From Chryseobacterium sp. ERMR1:04 (lineage in GTDB: Bacteria > Bacteroidota > Bacteroidia > Flavobacteriales > Weeksellaceae): a stretch of 64,000 nucleotides of DNA. The stretch spans positions 992,001 to 1,056,000 of the forward strand of contig NZ_LIRF01000008.1 in assembly GCF_001297705.1 (NCBI RefSeq), read 5' to 3'. Of the stretch, positions 53,007-61,698 are shown piece after piece; positions within the stretch are counted from its first letter, which is position 1, and each line of letters opens with the position of its first letter. The notes under the pieces were generated by a model that was not told where the DNA came from, did not search any database, and saw only the letters and a list, made by a program, of their open reading frames with translations. The translations under genes and the position numbers were made by a program.

Positions 53007-53827
53007 TAGCTTAATATTAATTGGGTTAATACTAACTCAGAAAGGATAATGAATACCATTGTCCAAACCACAGCCTGCGTACTCGCTCTACCCACTTCTA
53101 GTGAACCTCCTTTTACATTATATCCGAAATACGATGGAACTGTTGCAATAATAAAGGCGAACACGGCTGTTTTAGTAAAGGCATAGTAAATGAACATGTT
53201 GGGCATGTACATTTGAATACCGGTGATATAGTCAGATTGTGTCCAGTTTCCTGTTATCATTCCTGCAAGATAACCTCCACCAATACCAAATACGATACTA
53301 ATCGCGATAAGTAACGGATTGAAGATAACACAAGCAATTATTTTTGGAAGGATTAAGAAGTTAGGGGAATTTACACCCATAATATCTAATGCGTCAATTG
53401 ATACCAGCAATTTTTGATAACATGGAATTTAACTCAGTATAGATATTCCCATATCTAATGCGTCAATTTGTTCTGAAACCCTCATGGTTCCTATACTTGA
53501 TGCAATATATGAGCCCACTTTTCCCGCTAAGATCAAACTGATAATAGTAGGTGCGAATTCCAAAATTAATACCGCTTTTGTTGCATATCCTACAAATGCA
53601 GGAGGAATAGGAAAGGAAGAAGAATCAAAGTTATTAAACATTTGAATGGCAACTACCGCCCCTACGAATATAGATGTAAAGATAACCAACCCAAAAGAGT
53701 TGACTCCTAAATCATTAATTTCTCTCATGAACAGCTTCCAGAATACCCTCGATTTCTGAGGCTTCTGCATTGATTTACCTAGAAGGATAATGTATTCTCC
53801 TATCGCTGTAAAAAACTTTTTTAACAT
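53006..53827 (-). pseudogene. mlaE: mlaE permease split by a 69-bp insertion
   Basis: MlaE family permease (ABC lipid transport, about 250 aa when whole). The N-terminal half (start 53827) reads normally to EQIDALD, then ends MGISILS-stop. The C-terminal half restarts at IDALDIMGVNSPNF and reaches 53006. The break is an 18-bp direct repeat (ATATCTAATGCGTCAATT at 53382-53399 and 53451-53468) with 51 bases of unrelated filler between. Removing 69 bp restores one uninterrupted, family-like frame. The insertion is in frame but its filler has a stop. It may be a real null, a split gene with a TTG restart, or an assembly error. Confidence 0.8.
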
Positions 53828-53862
53828 TCTGCTAAATTAGACTTTTTTTATTAAAGCATTAT

Positions 53863-55233
53863 TTATTTTGCATTTTTGTCTCCGCCGATTACTAATAAAA
53901 TAGTTTTCAAAATGATCACCATATCTAAGACAAAACTCCAGTTTCTAACGTAAAAGGTATCAGCCAAAATACGTTTATTCATCTCCACTTCTATATCTCC
54001 GGAATCACCGCGTAACCCATTGACCTGTGCAAGGCCGGTAATGCCCGGACTTACCATACTTCTTAAGCTATATCTTCCTATTTTCGGTTTGTAATAATTG
54101 TCAACAGCCAACATATGAGGTCTTGGTCCTACAATAGACATTTCTCCTTTCAATACATTTATGAATTGTGGCATCTCGTCTAGACTCGTTTTCCGTAGGA
54201 ATTTTCCGATTTTAGTTATCCTGCAATCATTTTCTTCGGTTGTTTTGGTAGAAGATTCTTCATTAACGATCATTGTTCGGAATTTAATACAATTAAAAAC
54301 CTCTTCATGAAAGCCATATCGTTTCTGCAAAAATAAGACCGGACCTTTAGATGTTGTTTTTATTAATATCGCAATAATGGGAAACAACCAAGAACAAACG
54401 AATATCAATATAACAAGTGAGAAAAGGATATCAAATGTTCTTTTTAATAAATAATTTGAATAATAATCTAAAGGATATCTTGCCTGATTTAATACGGGCT
54501 GAGTCTGGATATAGGCCAAATCATAAAGGAAAAAATCACTTTGCGTAATACTTGGAACTAATGAGATGTGAACTTTATTAGCCTCTGCCAATCTAAAAAT
54601 CTCATCTTCAGTTTTTTCATCAAAAGAGTTTTCTGATGGAAAAAATAAAGTATGAATCCCGTGATATTTCCAAAACTCTACCAATTCAAAAGAATTGATT
54701 TCAGATTTATTGTATTCGAAAATCTTGTACCCGTAATCTTTTCTTTCGCTGAATATATTTTTTAATATCTCCGTAGAACTGTTTTCGTTCAGAAACATGA
54801 TGTTCCTAAAATTGATCCCTAAACTACGGAAATATTTAATCCCGAAATAAATGATAGATTTAGCGAAAAATATAAAGAAAAACAGGTAAAATGAAAGCCA
54901 ATAAATATCAGAATTAAAAAAAACATTGTAGCTTACTTTTCCTATTAAAAGCACTCCAAGGATGAAGAGTAAAAAGTGAATGAGTAGCCGTTCAAGAAAT
55001 ATAGTATAAGTTAAATTCCTGGAAATATTATAAATTTTTGTTCTGCCACTCAAGAGCATCCAGAACATAAATAATAAGACTAAGGAAAAAATATTCTGAT
55101 ACCAGGTTTCCTGATTATACTTTAAGCTTTCATTTCTACTGATAAAAAAGAATACGAAGACAGACGCTATAACCAAAAGGTCTAGCAAGATAATAATCGA
55201 TTTTAAATATCTAGAGTATCGAATTCTTTGCAT
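53863..55233 (-). CDS. Undecaprenyl-phosphate sugar phosphotransferase
   Basis: Polyprenyl-phosphate hexose-1-phosphate transferase of 456 aa that starts exopolysaccharide or O-antigen units at the inner membrane. The first ~150 residues hold four membrane helices and the middle is a soluble domain. The catalytic part begins at about 260 (LLKRTFDILFSLVILIF, then KGPVLFLQKRYGF, CIKFRTM, KTSLDEMPQFINVLKGEMSIVGPRPH and GITGLAQVNG), all typical of the WbaP/WcaJ class. It is in the same strand run as queE (44-base gap). A wider polysaccharide locus is not in the window. Confidence 0.92.
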   Translation of the reverse strand: MQRIRYSRYLKSIIILLDLLVIASVFVFFFISRNESLKYNQETWYQNIFSLVLLFMFWMLLSGRTKIYNISRNLTYTIFLERLLIHFLLFILGVLLIGKVSYNVFFNSDIYWLSFYLFFFIFFAKSIIYFGIKYFRSLGINFRNIMFLNENSSTEILKNIFSERKDYGYKIFEYNKSEINSFELVEFWKYHGIHTLFFPSENSFDEKTEDEIFRLAEANKVHISLVPSITQSDFFLYDLAYIQTQPVLNQARYPLDYYSNYLLKRTFDILFSLVILIFVCSWLFPIIAILIKTTSKGPVLFLQKRYGFHEEVFNCIKFRTMIVNEESSTKTTEENDCRITKIGKFLRKTSLDEMPQFINVLKGEMSIVGPRPHMLAVDNYYKPKIGRYSLRSMVSPGITGLAQVNGLRGDSGDIEVEMNKRILADTFYVRNWSFVLDMVIILKTILLVIGGDKNAK

Positions 55234-55277
55234 CTATCGGCTTTATAACGGATACGAAGAGCTAAATTACGCTTTTT

Positions 55278-55907
55278 TTATGGTATATTAAGATATTTAT
55301 GAGTCTGAACTGATGCCTGCCATTCCGGATGTTCTAAAATGAAATCTGTAATTTTAGGATACATCTCATCACGCTTGCTCCATTCGCTTTGAAGATACAA
55401 CTTACAGTTTGCTGAAACTTTTGCGGCCTGCTCTTCTGCAAATTTAAGATCGTTGTTATTGAAAACAATTACTTTAAGCTCGCTTGCTTTCTCATAAATT
55501 TCCTCTTTAGGAAGTCCTGTTTTCTTTGGTGAAAGCGTAATCCAGTCGATATGTCCACTCATAGGATAGGCTCCCGAAGTTTCGATATGAATGGTACATC
55601 CCAATTCTTTTAATTTGGATGTTAAAATATCAAGATTCCACATTAATGGCTCGCCACCTGTTAAAACAACGGTTTTACAATGTTTGGCAGCGGTTTCTGC
55701 AATTTCTTCTGCATTCATTAGCGGGTGTAAGGTTGGGTCCCAACTTTCTTTTACATCACACCAATGACACCCGACGTCGCAACCTCCCAATCTAATGAAA
55801 TAGGATGCTTTTCCCGTGTGTGCTCCTTCTCCTTGAAGAGTGTAAAAATGCTCCATCACAGGGAGCATTTTACCTTCTTTTAATAAAATATCTTCTTCTT
55901 TATTCAT
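55278..55907 (-). CDS. queE: 7-carboxy-7-deazaguanine synthase
   Basis: Radical-SAM enzyme of 209 aa in queuosine (7-deazaguanine) synthesis. The iron-sulfur motif is the CxxxCxxC form, CDVGCHWC, after the YFIRLGG block. Further blocks are VVLTGGEPLM and HIETSGAYP. The start is the ATG at 55907, 8 bases after the folD stop; a longer frame to 55946 would overlap folD and add no conserved residues. It makes CDG from 6-carboxytetrahydropterin. Confidence 0.93.
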   Translation of the reverse strand: MNKEEDILLKEGKMLPVMEHFYTLQGEGAHTGKASYFIRLGGCDVGCHWCDVKESWDPTLHPLMNAEEIAETAAKHCKTVVLTGGEPLMWNLDILTSKLKELGCTIHIETSGAYPMSGHIDWITLSPKKTGLPKEEIYEKASELKVIVFNNNDLKFAEEQAAKVSANCKLYLQSEWSKRDEMYPKITDFILEHPEWQASVQTHKYLNIP

Positions 55908-55914
55908 TTTAAAA

Positions 55915-56799
55915 TTAGTCGTTATAGACTGAAGTCTTATAAGCAATGATGGTATTTTTCATCAACATCGCTCTTGTCATAGGTCCAACTCCTCCCGGAA
56001 CCGGCGTAATCCAGCTTGCTTTTTCTGCACAGCTGTCGAAATCTACATCACCAGCCAAATAATATCCTTTAGGAGAATCATTATCTACTCTTGTGATCCC
56101 TACGTCAACAATTACCGCTCCGTCTTTGATCATTTCACCTTTTAAAAAGTGAGGATCACCTAAAGCTGTAATTACGATGTCTGCTTTTTTAGTATATTCT
56201 TCAATGTCTTTTGTATAAGAGTGTGTAAGCGTAACCGTTGAATTTCCTGGGAAATCTTTTCTTCCCATCAAGATACTCATTGGTCTTCCTACGATTTTAC
56301 TTCTTCCGATGATAACACAGTCTTTTCCTTTTGTTTCGATATTGTATCTTTCTAATAAAGTTAAAATACCAAATGGAGTTGCAGGTAAGAAAGTATCCAT
56401 TTCCAATGCCATTTTCCCAAAATTTGTAGGGTGGAAACCATCAACATCTTTTCTTGGATCAATCGCATTAATGATTTTCTCCTGATCAACCTGATCGGGT
56501 AAAGGCAACTGAACGATAAATCCGTCTACAGATTTATCCTTATTAAGTTCCTCAATTTTTTCCAATAATTCAGATTCAGAAACGGTGCTTGGAAATTTAA
56601 CTAAACTAGATTGAAAACCTACTTCTTCGCAGTCTTTCACTTTAGCATTTACATACGCCTTGCTTGCTCCGTTGTTACCAACAAGAATTGCAACCAAATG
56701 GGGTGCTCTTCTTTTGCTTGCAAGAATCTTATCAACTTCGACCTTGATTTCTGCTTTTATTTCTTTGGATACTTTTAGTCCGTCAAGAATTTGTGCCAT
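55915..56799 (-). CDS. folD: Bifunctional methylenetetrahydrofolate dehydrogenase/cyclohydrolase
   Basis: Protein of 294 aa, cytoplasmic dimer, that converts 5,10-methylene-THF to 10-formyl-THF. Conserved blocks are present: GNNGASKAYVNAKVKDCEEVG with the catalytic Lys of the YVxxK motif, VDGFIVQLPLPDQV, GRSKIVGRPMSILM, and PVPGGVGPMTRAMLMKNT. Length is normal. It lies 7 bases after the FkbM-type methyltransferase gene. Confidence 0.96.
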   Translation of the reverse strand: MAQILDGLKVSKEIKAEIKVEVDKILASKRRAPHLVAILVGNNGASKAYVNAKVKDCEEVGFQSSLVKFPSTVSESELLEKIEELNKDKSVDGFIVQLPLPDQVDQEKIINAIDPRKDVDGFHPTNFGKMALEMDTFLPATPFGILTLLERYNIETKGKDCVIIGRSKIVGRPMSILMGRKDFPGNSTVTLTHSYTKDIEEYTKKADIVITALGDPHFLKGEMIKDGAVIVDVGITRVDNDSPKGYYLAGDVDFDSCAEKASWITPVPGGVGPMTRAMLMKNTIIAYKTSVYND

Positions 56800-56806
56800 T
56801 TTACTT

Positions 56807-57538
56807 TTATTTACTTTTTATTAGATTCTTATTGATTAATGATATCTCATCATAGGTTTCAGAAATACCAAAGATTAGAAAACCATGTTCTTTTAGTTTT
56901 TCTAATATATCTATTGTTTTCTGCTTTCCATTGGGGAAAAAACGATCATGAAATTCAACAAGAATTTGTCCAATTTCAATGTCAGAATTCAAAATATTTT
57001 CTAATACCTTATATTCTGCGCCCTCAATATCCATTTTTAAAACATCCACTTTCTTGTGTTCTAATAAAGACATTGTATCATTCAGAGTTTTAAGTTGAAC
57101 CTCAATCTTTCGATCTAAATTGATATTACTCTGTTCTACTGTACTTCCAGAAACAAAATCAGGGTTTTTAGGAAAATAAAAAAAATCTGTTTTTGTTGTG
57201 TCCCCAATGCCAAAATCGAAAAACTTAAAATTTTGAGACAATTGGTTTGATTTTACCCAATTGATTGATTTTGGCGTAGGGTCAAATCCAAAAACCATAC
57301 AATTATATTTATCAATTATTTCTGTGTCAAAAGAAATATCTTCTCCAACCCCAAAAGAATACACAATAGAATCTTTATTTAAAAATTCTGTTGCTACCAA
57401 AAAACCACCATAGTCATTACCAAACCATTTTTTCTTTAGCGATACATCTTTTTTCAAATGATTGGTCTCGCTACTCAAAAATAACTTGATAAATTCAATT
57501 TTTCTTTTGATTTTATCTTTTGTTTTTCTGCTAAGCAT
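56807..57538 (-). CDS. FkbM family methyltransferase
   Basis: SAM-dependent methyltransferase of 243 aa. The nucleotide fold shows YSFGVGEDISFDTEII and FGFDPTPKSINWV, and the FkbM-type block VDVLKMDIEGAEYKVLENIL is clear. No membrane helix. It lies 2 bases after the pgi stop. Such enzymes often methylate sugars, so a link to the polysaccharide-initiating transferase downstream is plausible but not shown. Confidence 0.85.
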   Translation of the reverse strand: MLSRKTKDKIKRKIEFIKLFLSSETNHLKKDVSLKKKWFGNDYGGFLVATEFLNKDSIVYSFGVGEDISFDTEIIDKYNCMVFGFDPTPKSINWVKSNQLSQNFKFFDFGIGDTTKTDFFYFPKNPDFVSGSTVEQSNINLDRKIEVQLKTLNDTMSLLEHKKVDVLKMDIEGAEYKVLENILNSDIEIGQILVEFHDRFFPNGKQKTIDILEKLKEHGFLIFGISETYDEISLINKNLIKSK

Positions 57539-57540
57539 TT

Positions 57541-59181
57541 TTACTTATTTCCTTTATAATAGTTTATCAACCCATTTGTAGAGCTGTCGTGAGAGCTAAT
57601 AGCCTCATTGTTTTCAAGTTCTGGTAAAATCTTATTAGCCAACACTTTTCCTAATTCTACACCAAATTGGTCAAAGCTAAAGATGTTCCAGATAACGCCC
57701 TGAACAAAAATCTTGTGTTCATACAATGCAATTAACTGTCCTAATGAAAATGGAGTTAATTCATTGAAAATAATTGAGTTAGTAGGGGTGTTTCCTTGGA
57801 AGACTTTGTAGTTTAATAAAAAGTCAATTTCTTCCTCAGATTTTCCTGCGCTTTTCAATTCTTCTTCCACTTCTTCTTCTGTCTTTCCGAAGGCAAGTGC
57901 TTCAGTCTGAGCGAAAAAGTTAGCTAATAATTTATCCTGATGATCAGAAACTTTGTTTGGACTTTTCGCATACGCAATAAAATCAGCAGGAATTAATTCT
58001 GTTCCTTGGTGAATCAATTGATAGAATGCATGTTGTCCGTTTGTTCCAGGCTCACCCCAGATGATTGGTCCTGTTTCGTACTCTACGAACTCACCGTTTC
58101 TGTCAACACATTTTCCATTACTTTCCATATCTCCTTGTTGAAGATACGCTGCAAACCTATCTAAATATTGAGAGTAAGGAAGAATAGCATACGTTGTTGC
58201 CGCGTAGAAATTACGGTACCAAATTCCCATTAATCCCATTAAAACAGGAATGTTTTCAGAAAAATCTGCGGTCTGGAAATGTTGGTCGCTGTCAGAAGCT
58301 CCTTTTAATAATTGTTCGAAGTTTTCATATCCAACTGAAAGAACGATGCTTAAGCCGATTGCGCTCCAAAGTGAATATCTTCCGCCAACCCAATCCCAGA
58401 ATTCGAAGATGTTTTCTTCTGCAATTCCAAAGTCTTTAACTGCCTGAACATTAGTTGATAAAGCAACAAAGTGTTTTGCTACATCTTCCTGTTTTCCTAC
58501 TTTTAAGAACCAGTCTTTTGCCGAATTAGCATTCGTCATTGTTTCTTGTGTCGTAAACGTTTTAGAAGCAATGATAAATAAAGTGGTTTCAGGATTTAAG
58601 TTCTTTACAACTTCTGCGATATGATTTCCGTCTACGTTTGAAACGAAATGAACGTCTAATCTTGTTTTAAAATGCTTTAAAGCTGAAACTACCATCACAG
58701 GTCCTAAATCTGAACCTCCGATTCCGATATTCACAACATCAGTGATTTCTTTTCCGCTAAAACCTTTATGATCTCCTGAAATAATTTTTTCAGAGAATGA
58801 TTTCATGTGGTCCAAAACTCTTTTGATCTGTGGCTTAATATTGTCACCATCAACCAAAATTTCTTTGTCAGAAAAATCCCTCAAAGCTGTATGTAAAACT
58901 GCTCTTCCTTCAGTTTCGTTGATTTTATCTCCTGAGAACATTTTAGAAATAGCGTCTTTCAACTGACATTCTTCTGCTAGGTTCAAGAGAAGTTCTTTTG
59001 TTCTTGAGTCAATCAAGTTTTTAGAATAATCAAAAAGAAAATTGTCTCTTTTTAATGAAAACTCTTCAAAACGATTCTGGTTGTATTGGAAAAGAGTTCT
59101 TAGTTCGAAATCATTTCCTGCAAAGTGTTCATCAAGAGCTTTCCAACTGTTTGTTTGTATAGGATTTATTTTTGATAGCAT
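57541..59181 (-). CDS. pgi: Glucose-6-phosphate isomerase
   Basis: Protein of 546 aa that interconverts glucose-6-phosphate and fructose-6-phosphate. Two SIS-type domains are seen. The signatures are GIGGSDLGP, the family block DWVGGRYSLWSAIGLS, GEPGTNGQHAFYQLIHQGT and EHKIFVQGVIWNIFSFDQFGVELGK. It is the first gene of the long minus-strand run down to mlaF, with 2 bases to the next gene. Confidence 0.97.
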   Translation of the reverse strand: MLSKINPIQTNSWKALDEHFAGNDFELRTLFQYNQNRFEEFSLKRDNFLFDYSKNLIDSRTKELLLNLAEECQLKDAISKMFSGDKINETEGRAVLHTALRDFSDKEILVDGDNIKPQIKRVLDHMKSFSEKIISGDHKGFSGKEITDVVNIGIGGSDLGPVMVVSALKHFKTRLDVHFVSNVDGNHIAEVVKNLNPETTLFIIASKTFTTQETMTNANSAKDWFLKVGKQEDVAKHFVALSTNVQAVKDFGIAEENIFEFWDWVGGRYSLWSAIGLSIVLSVGYENFEQLLKGASDSDQHFQTADFSENIPVLMGLMGIWYRNFYAATTYAILPYSQYLDRFAAYLQQGDMESNGKCVDRNGEFVEYETGPIIWGEPGTNGQHAFYQLIHQGTELIPADFIAYAKSPNKVSDHQDKLLANFFAQTEALAFGKTEEEVEEELKSAGKSEEEIDFLLNYKVFQGNTPTNSIIFNELTPFSLGQLIALYEHKIFVQGVIWNIFSFDQFGVELGKVLANKILPELENNEAISSHDSSTNGLINYYKGNK

Positions 59182-59339
59182 ATATTTCTAAAGGATTTAG
59201 ATTATTAATTTTAGAAATTAGTTTTCTGAATAAAAATTTCTAAAAAATTTGGTGTCGTTAAATTTCTAATTTGCAAATTTAAGGAAAAATAAAACCTCAG
59301 ATAAATTTGAGCGTTATAAATAACAATTTTTTAAAAAAC

Positions 59340-59363
59340 AAACCCCAGATCAAGTCTGAGGTT
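59340..59363 (-). terminator. Terminator of the ECF sigma/partner operon
   Basis: Hairpin AAACCCCAGA/TCTGAGGTTT with one mismatch, followed on the minus strand by a TTTGTTTTTT run, 37 bases after the stop at 59401. Confidence 0.7.
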
Positions 59364-59400
59364 TAATAGTTCTTATTATTTTGATAGATGAATGATAAAA

Positions 59401-60149
59401 TTATTCGTCTATTTCGTTCAGTATATTCTCAAGTTGTTTGGCATTTTTTCCATAGAAATATTGAGTCCATAAAATAATACCTGCTATAATCGCGATAGTT
59501 CCTATGACAACGCTCAGTATTAAAACCTGCTGATTATGGCTTGACATATTTACTAAAGACTCTCCTTTTTTCGCCAATACATTATAAAAAATGAATAATA
59601 TTGAGTCCATAAAATAATACCTGCTATAATCGCGATAGTTCCTATGACAACGCTCAGTATTAAAACCTGCTGATTATGGCTTGACATATTTACTAAAGAC
59701 TCTCCTTTTTTCGCCAATACATTATAAAAAACGAGTCCTAATGTGATCATAAAGTGAGGAAGAAGGAGAAATCCTAAAGATTTATATCTTTCCATGTTCA
59801 GTTTCAGTTCATGGTATATTTTCCAGAGGCTGTTTTGGGTATTTCCGGTATACAGTTCGGTTTGTTTATAAAATTTATAAAATCCTAAAAAGTAATAAGA
59901 AGATATTACCACAAATAGGGTGTAAGAGGTGTAATAAATAATATGCTGCGATACAGGGAAATCCAGTTGTTGTGGAAAGAATCCGATAAGAATGATGCCA
60001 ATAATCTGGAATGGAAGTTCCATCTTCATGCTTTTTTGGATCTTTTCAATAGGATGTTTACTCTTTTTTAGCTGTTCTATATTGTTGGGAATGTTTACGC
60101 TGTCGGCGTCTTCGTTATTCCATTGTTCTTTTAATCGATCAAAATTCAT
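59401..60149 (-). pseudogene. ECF sigma partner membrane protein, C-terminus broken by a 140-bp tandem duplication
   Basis: Membrane protein that overlaps the sigma-factor gene by 11 bases, so it is probably its anti-sigma partner. The current frame (start 60149) ends at 59553 after 198 aa in an odd tail (YYSFFIMYWRKKESL). Positions 59457-59591 and 59597-59731 are identical (135 bp, 5-base spacer). With one unit removed, the frame continues to 59401 as WTQYFYGKNAKQLENILNEIDE, giving about 205 aa. Four hydrophobic segments follow a charged N-terminus. No known anti-sigma domain is recognised. Confidence 0.8.
59457..59731. repeat. Perfect tandem duplication (2 x 135 bp, period 140)
   Basis: Two identical 135-bp copies (59457-59591 and 59597-59731) separated by TGAAT. 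The period of 140 is not a multiple of 3, so it shifts the frame of the sigma-partner gene. Confidence 0.95.
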
Positions 60150-60648
60150 AGCCTGATTTTTTTATGATTTGCTGTATTTTTTCTTTGGTTCTGTTCAGTT
60201 TTACACGGGCATTGCCTTCACTAAGTCCTAAATTGTCCCCGATTTCTTTATGTGACATTCCTTCCATAAAGTAAAATATAACGGCTTTTTCTAGAGGTTT
60301 AAGTTCTTGGACTGCGGTGTAAAAAACTTCTAATTGCTTGTCTTTTGCAGGATTGTAATCTTCGTTTTGGACTTCAAAATGATGGGGTGCATCCGAGTGA
60401 TTATTTGTCCGTTTTTTTTCTTTTTTTAAATAAGTAATGGCGGTGTTAATGGCTACGCGGTACATCCAGGTGGAAAATTCACTGTTACCCTTGAAATTCT
60501 GATACGATTTCCAAAGCTGAATAAGAATTTCCTGCTGTAGATCTTCGCGGTCTTCCAAAGAATCTGCATAGATGCGCGAGGCCTTATACAAAATGCCTTT
60601 GTGCTTGTTCACGAGATTTAAAAAAGCGGTTTCGGTTGGATTGCTCAC
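60139..60648 (-). CDS. ECF-type RNA polymerase sigma factor
   Basis: Sigma-70 family factor of 169 aa. Region 2 includes DREDLQQEILIQLWKSYQNF (about 33-52) and WMYRVAINTA, and region 4 has EGMSHKEIGDNLGLSEGNARVKLNRTKEKI (about 129-158). The start has a normal length before region 2. It overlaps the membrane partner gene by 11 bases. It is a second sigma/partner pair in this window besides the one at 3390. Target genes unknown. Confidence 0.92.
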   Translation of the reverse strand: MSNPTETAFLNLVNKHKGILYKASRIYADSLEDREDLQQEILIQLWKSYQNFKGNSEFSTWMYRVAINTAITYLKKEKKRTNNHSDAPHHFEVQNEDYNPAKDKQLEVFYTAVQELKPLEKAVIFYFMEGMSHKEIGDNLGLSEGNARVKLNRTKEKIQQIIKKSGYEF

Positions 60649-60673
60649 GGTGATTTCATGGTTTGGTTATGTG

Positions 60674-61543
60674 CTAAAGGCTTGATACAGGTTTCAAGGT
60701 ATATCCTTTCGATTTTAAAAGCTGGATCACTCCGTTTTTACCCATAAGATGAGCGCCTCCTACTGCAAAGAACGAACTTTCTTTTTTCATAATTTCCGGC
60801 ATTTTTTCTGCCCAGTTATTATTTCTGTCCGTAAGCATGGCTTTTTCTTGTTTGGCATTCATTATTTTGTCATTTTTAAAGTGGGTGTAAAGAGATGCTA
60901 CATCTTCATTTTTAAATGCAACGACCATTTTCTTAAGAAGGATTTCATATTCCTTTCCCATTTTTAGTTGCTCAATGACCGCTTTCAAATCATAAGCTTT
61001 ATTGATGGATGTAAGCTGTTCTTCTACTTTTTCAAGCCCGTAAACTTTCTTTTTACTTTTAATAGCATTTTTAAGAAGTTCTATTTCATAAAATTTCATT
61101 TCAGTTTGAGGACATGGTGTAGATTTCAATGCAATAAGTGAATATAAAGCTTGTGAACTTGAATGATCCATTTTCTTTAAATCTGTTCCATAATCGTTGA
61201 GGATCTTGTCTAACTCCTTTGCTTCTGCAGGAGTAAGCTGATCTGATAGTTTTTTATCCGTCTGATACATTTTCTGCATGGTTGCCATTTCAGCAGGATC
61301 TGTATAATTAACTTCCATTACAAAATTATCAGATTTTTCCAGCGCTTTCATCACTTTCGATTTTATCTCAAAATCCGAACTACACATTGTATGAAACGTT
61401 CCTGCAATATAAGAAGGTTTTGTGAGCCCGTTCCCTGAAACTTCCCAAAGTGTACTGTTTTCCGGGTTGGTACTCTGCGCTTTTGCTGTTGTGAAGGTTG
61501 ATGATAATAATACTGCGAACCCAAGTTTTACTAAATTTTTCAT
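60674..61543 (-). CDS. TraB/GumN family secreted protein
   Basis: Protein of 289 aa with a signal peptide (residues 1-22). Family blocks are LWEVSGNGLTKPSYIAGTFH near the N-terminus and FFAVGGAHLMGKNGVIQLLKSKGYTL at the C-terminus, matching the TraB/GumN fold (Tiki-like, with GTFH and GGAH as possible metal sites). It lies 25 bases upstream of the ECF sigma gene on the same strand and may be co-transcribed with it. Function in bacteria is poorly known. Confidence 0.85.
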   Translation of the reverse strand: MKNLVKLGFAVLLSSTFTTAKAQSTNPENSTLWEVSGNGLTKPSYIAGTFHTMCSSDFEIKSKVMKALEKSDNFVMEVNYTDPAEMATMQKMYQTDKKLSDQLTPAEAKELDKILNDYGTDLKKMDHSSSQALYSLIALKSTPCPQTEMKFYEIELLKNAIKSKKKVYGLEKVEEQLTSINKAYDLKAVIEQLKMGKEYEILLKKMVVAFKNEDVASLYTHFKNDKIMNAKQEKAMLTDRNNNWAEKMPEIMKKESSFFAVGGAHLMGKNGVIQLLKSKGYTLKPVSSL

Positions 61544-61627
61544 GTGATTAAGTTTTTAATTCTTTATTCTTTAAACAGTAGGTAAGGGTGGTATTATAAT
61601 CGTTACAGTTTTTTTTGAGAAAAATAA

Positions 61628-61650
61628 AAAACCTCCTGAAATGGAGGTTT
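61628..61650 (-). terminator. Terminator of the DUF4349 gene
   Basis: Stem AAACCTCC with GGAGGTTT and a short loop, followed on the minus strand by TTTTTTATTTTT. It lies 48 bases after the stop. Confidence 0.8.
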
Positions 61651-61698
61651 GAAAATCTAAAATTATGTTGATAACCACTAAGGTTAGGATAGTTTTAA

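Noticed and set aside
53006..53410. Calling the two halves of mlaE as two separate genes
   Set aside because: Direct repeats at the break and restoration of one family-length frame on removing 69 bp make a disrupted single gene more likely. The second half has only a TTG start.
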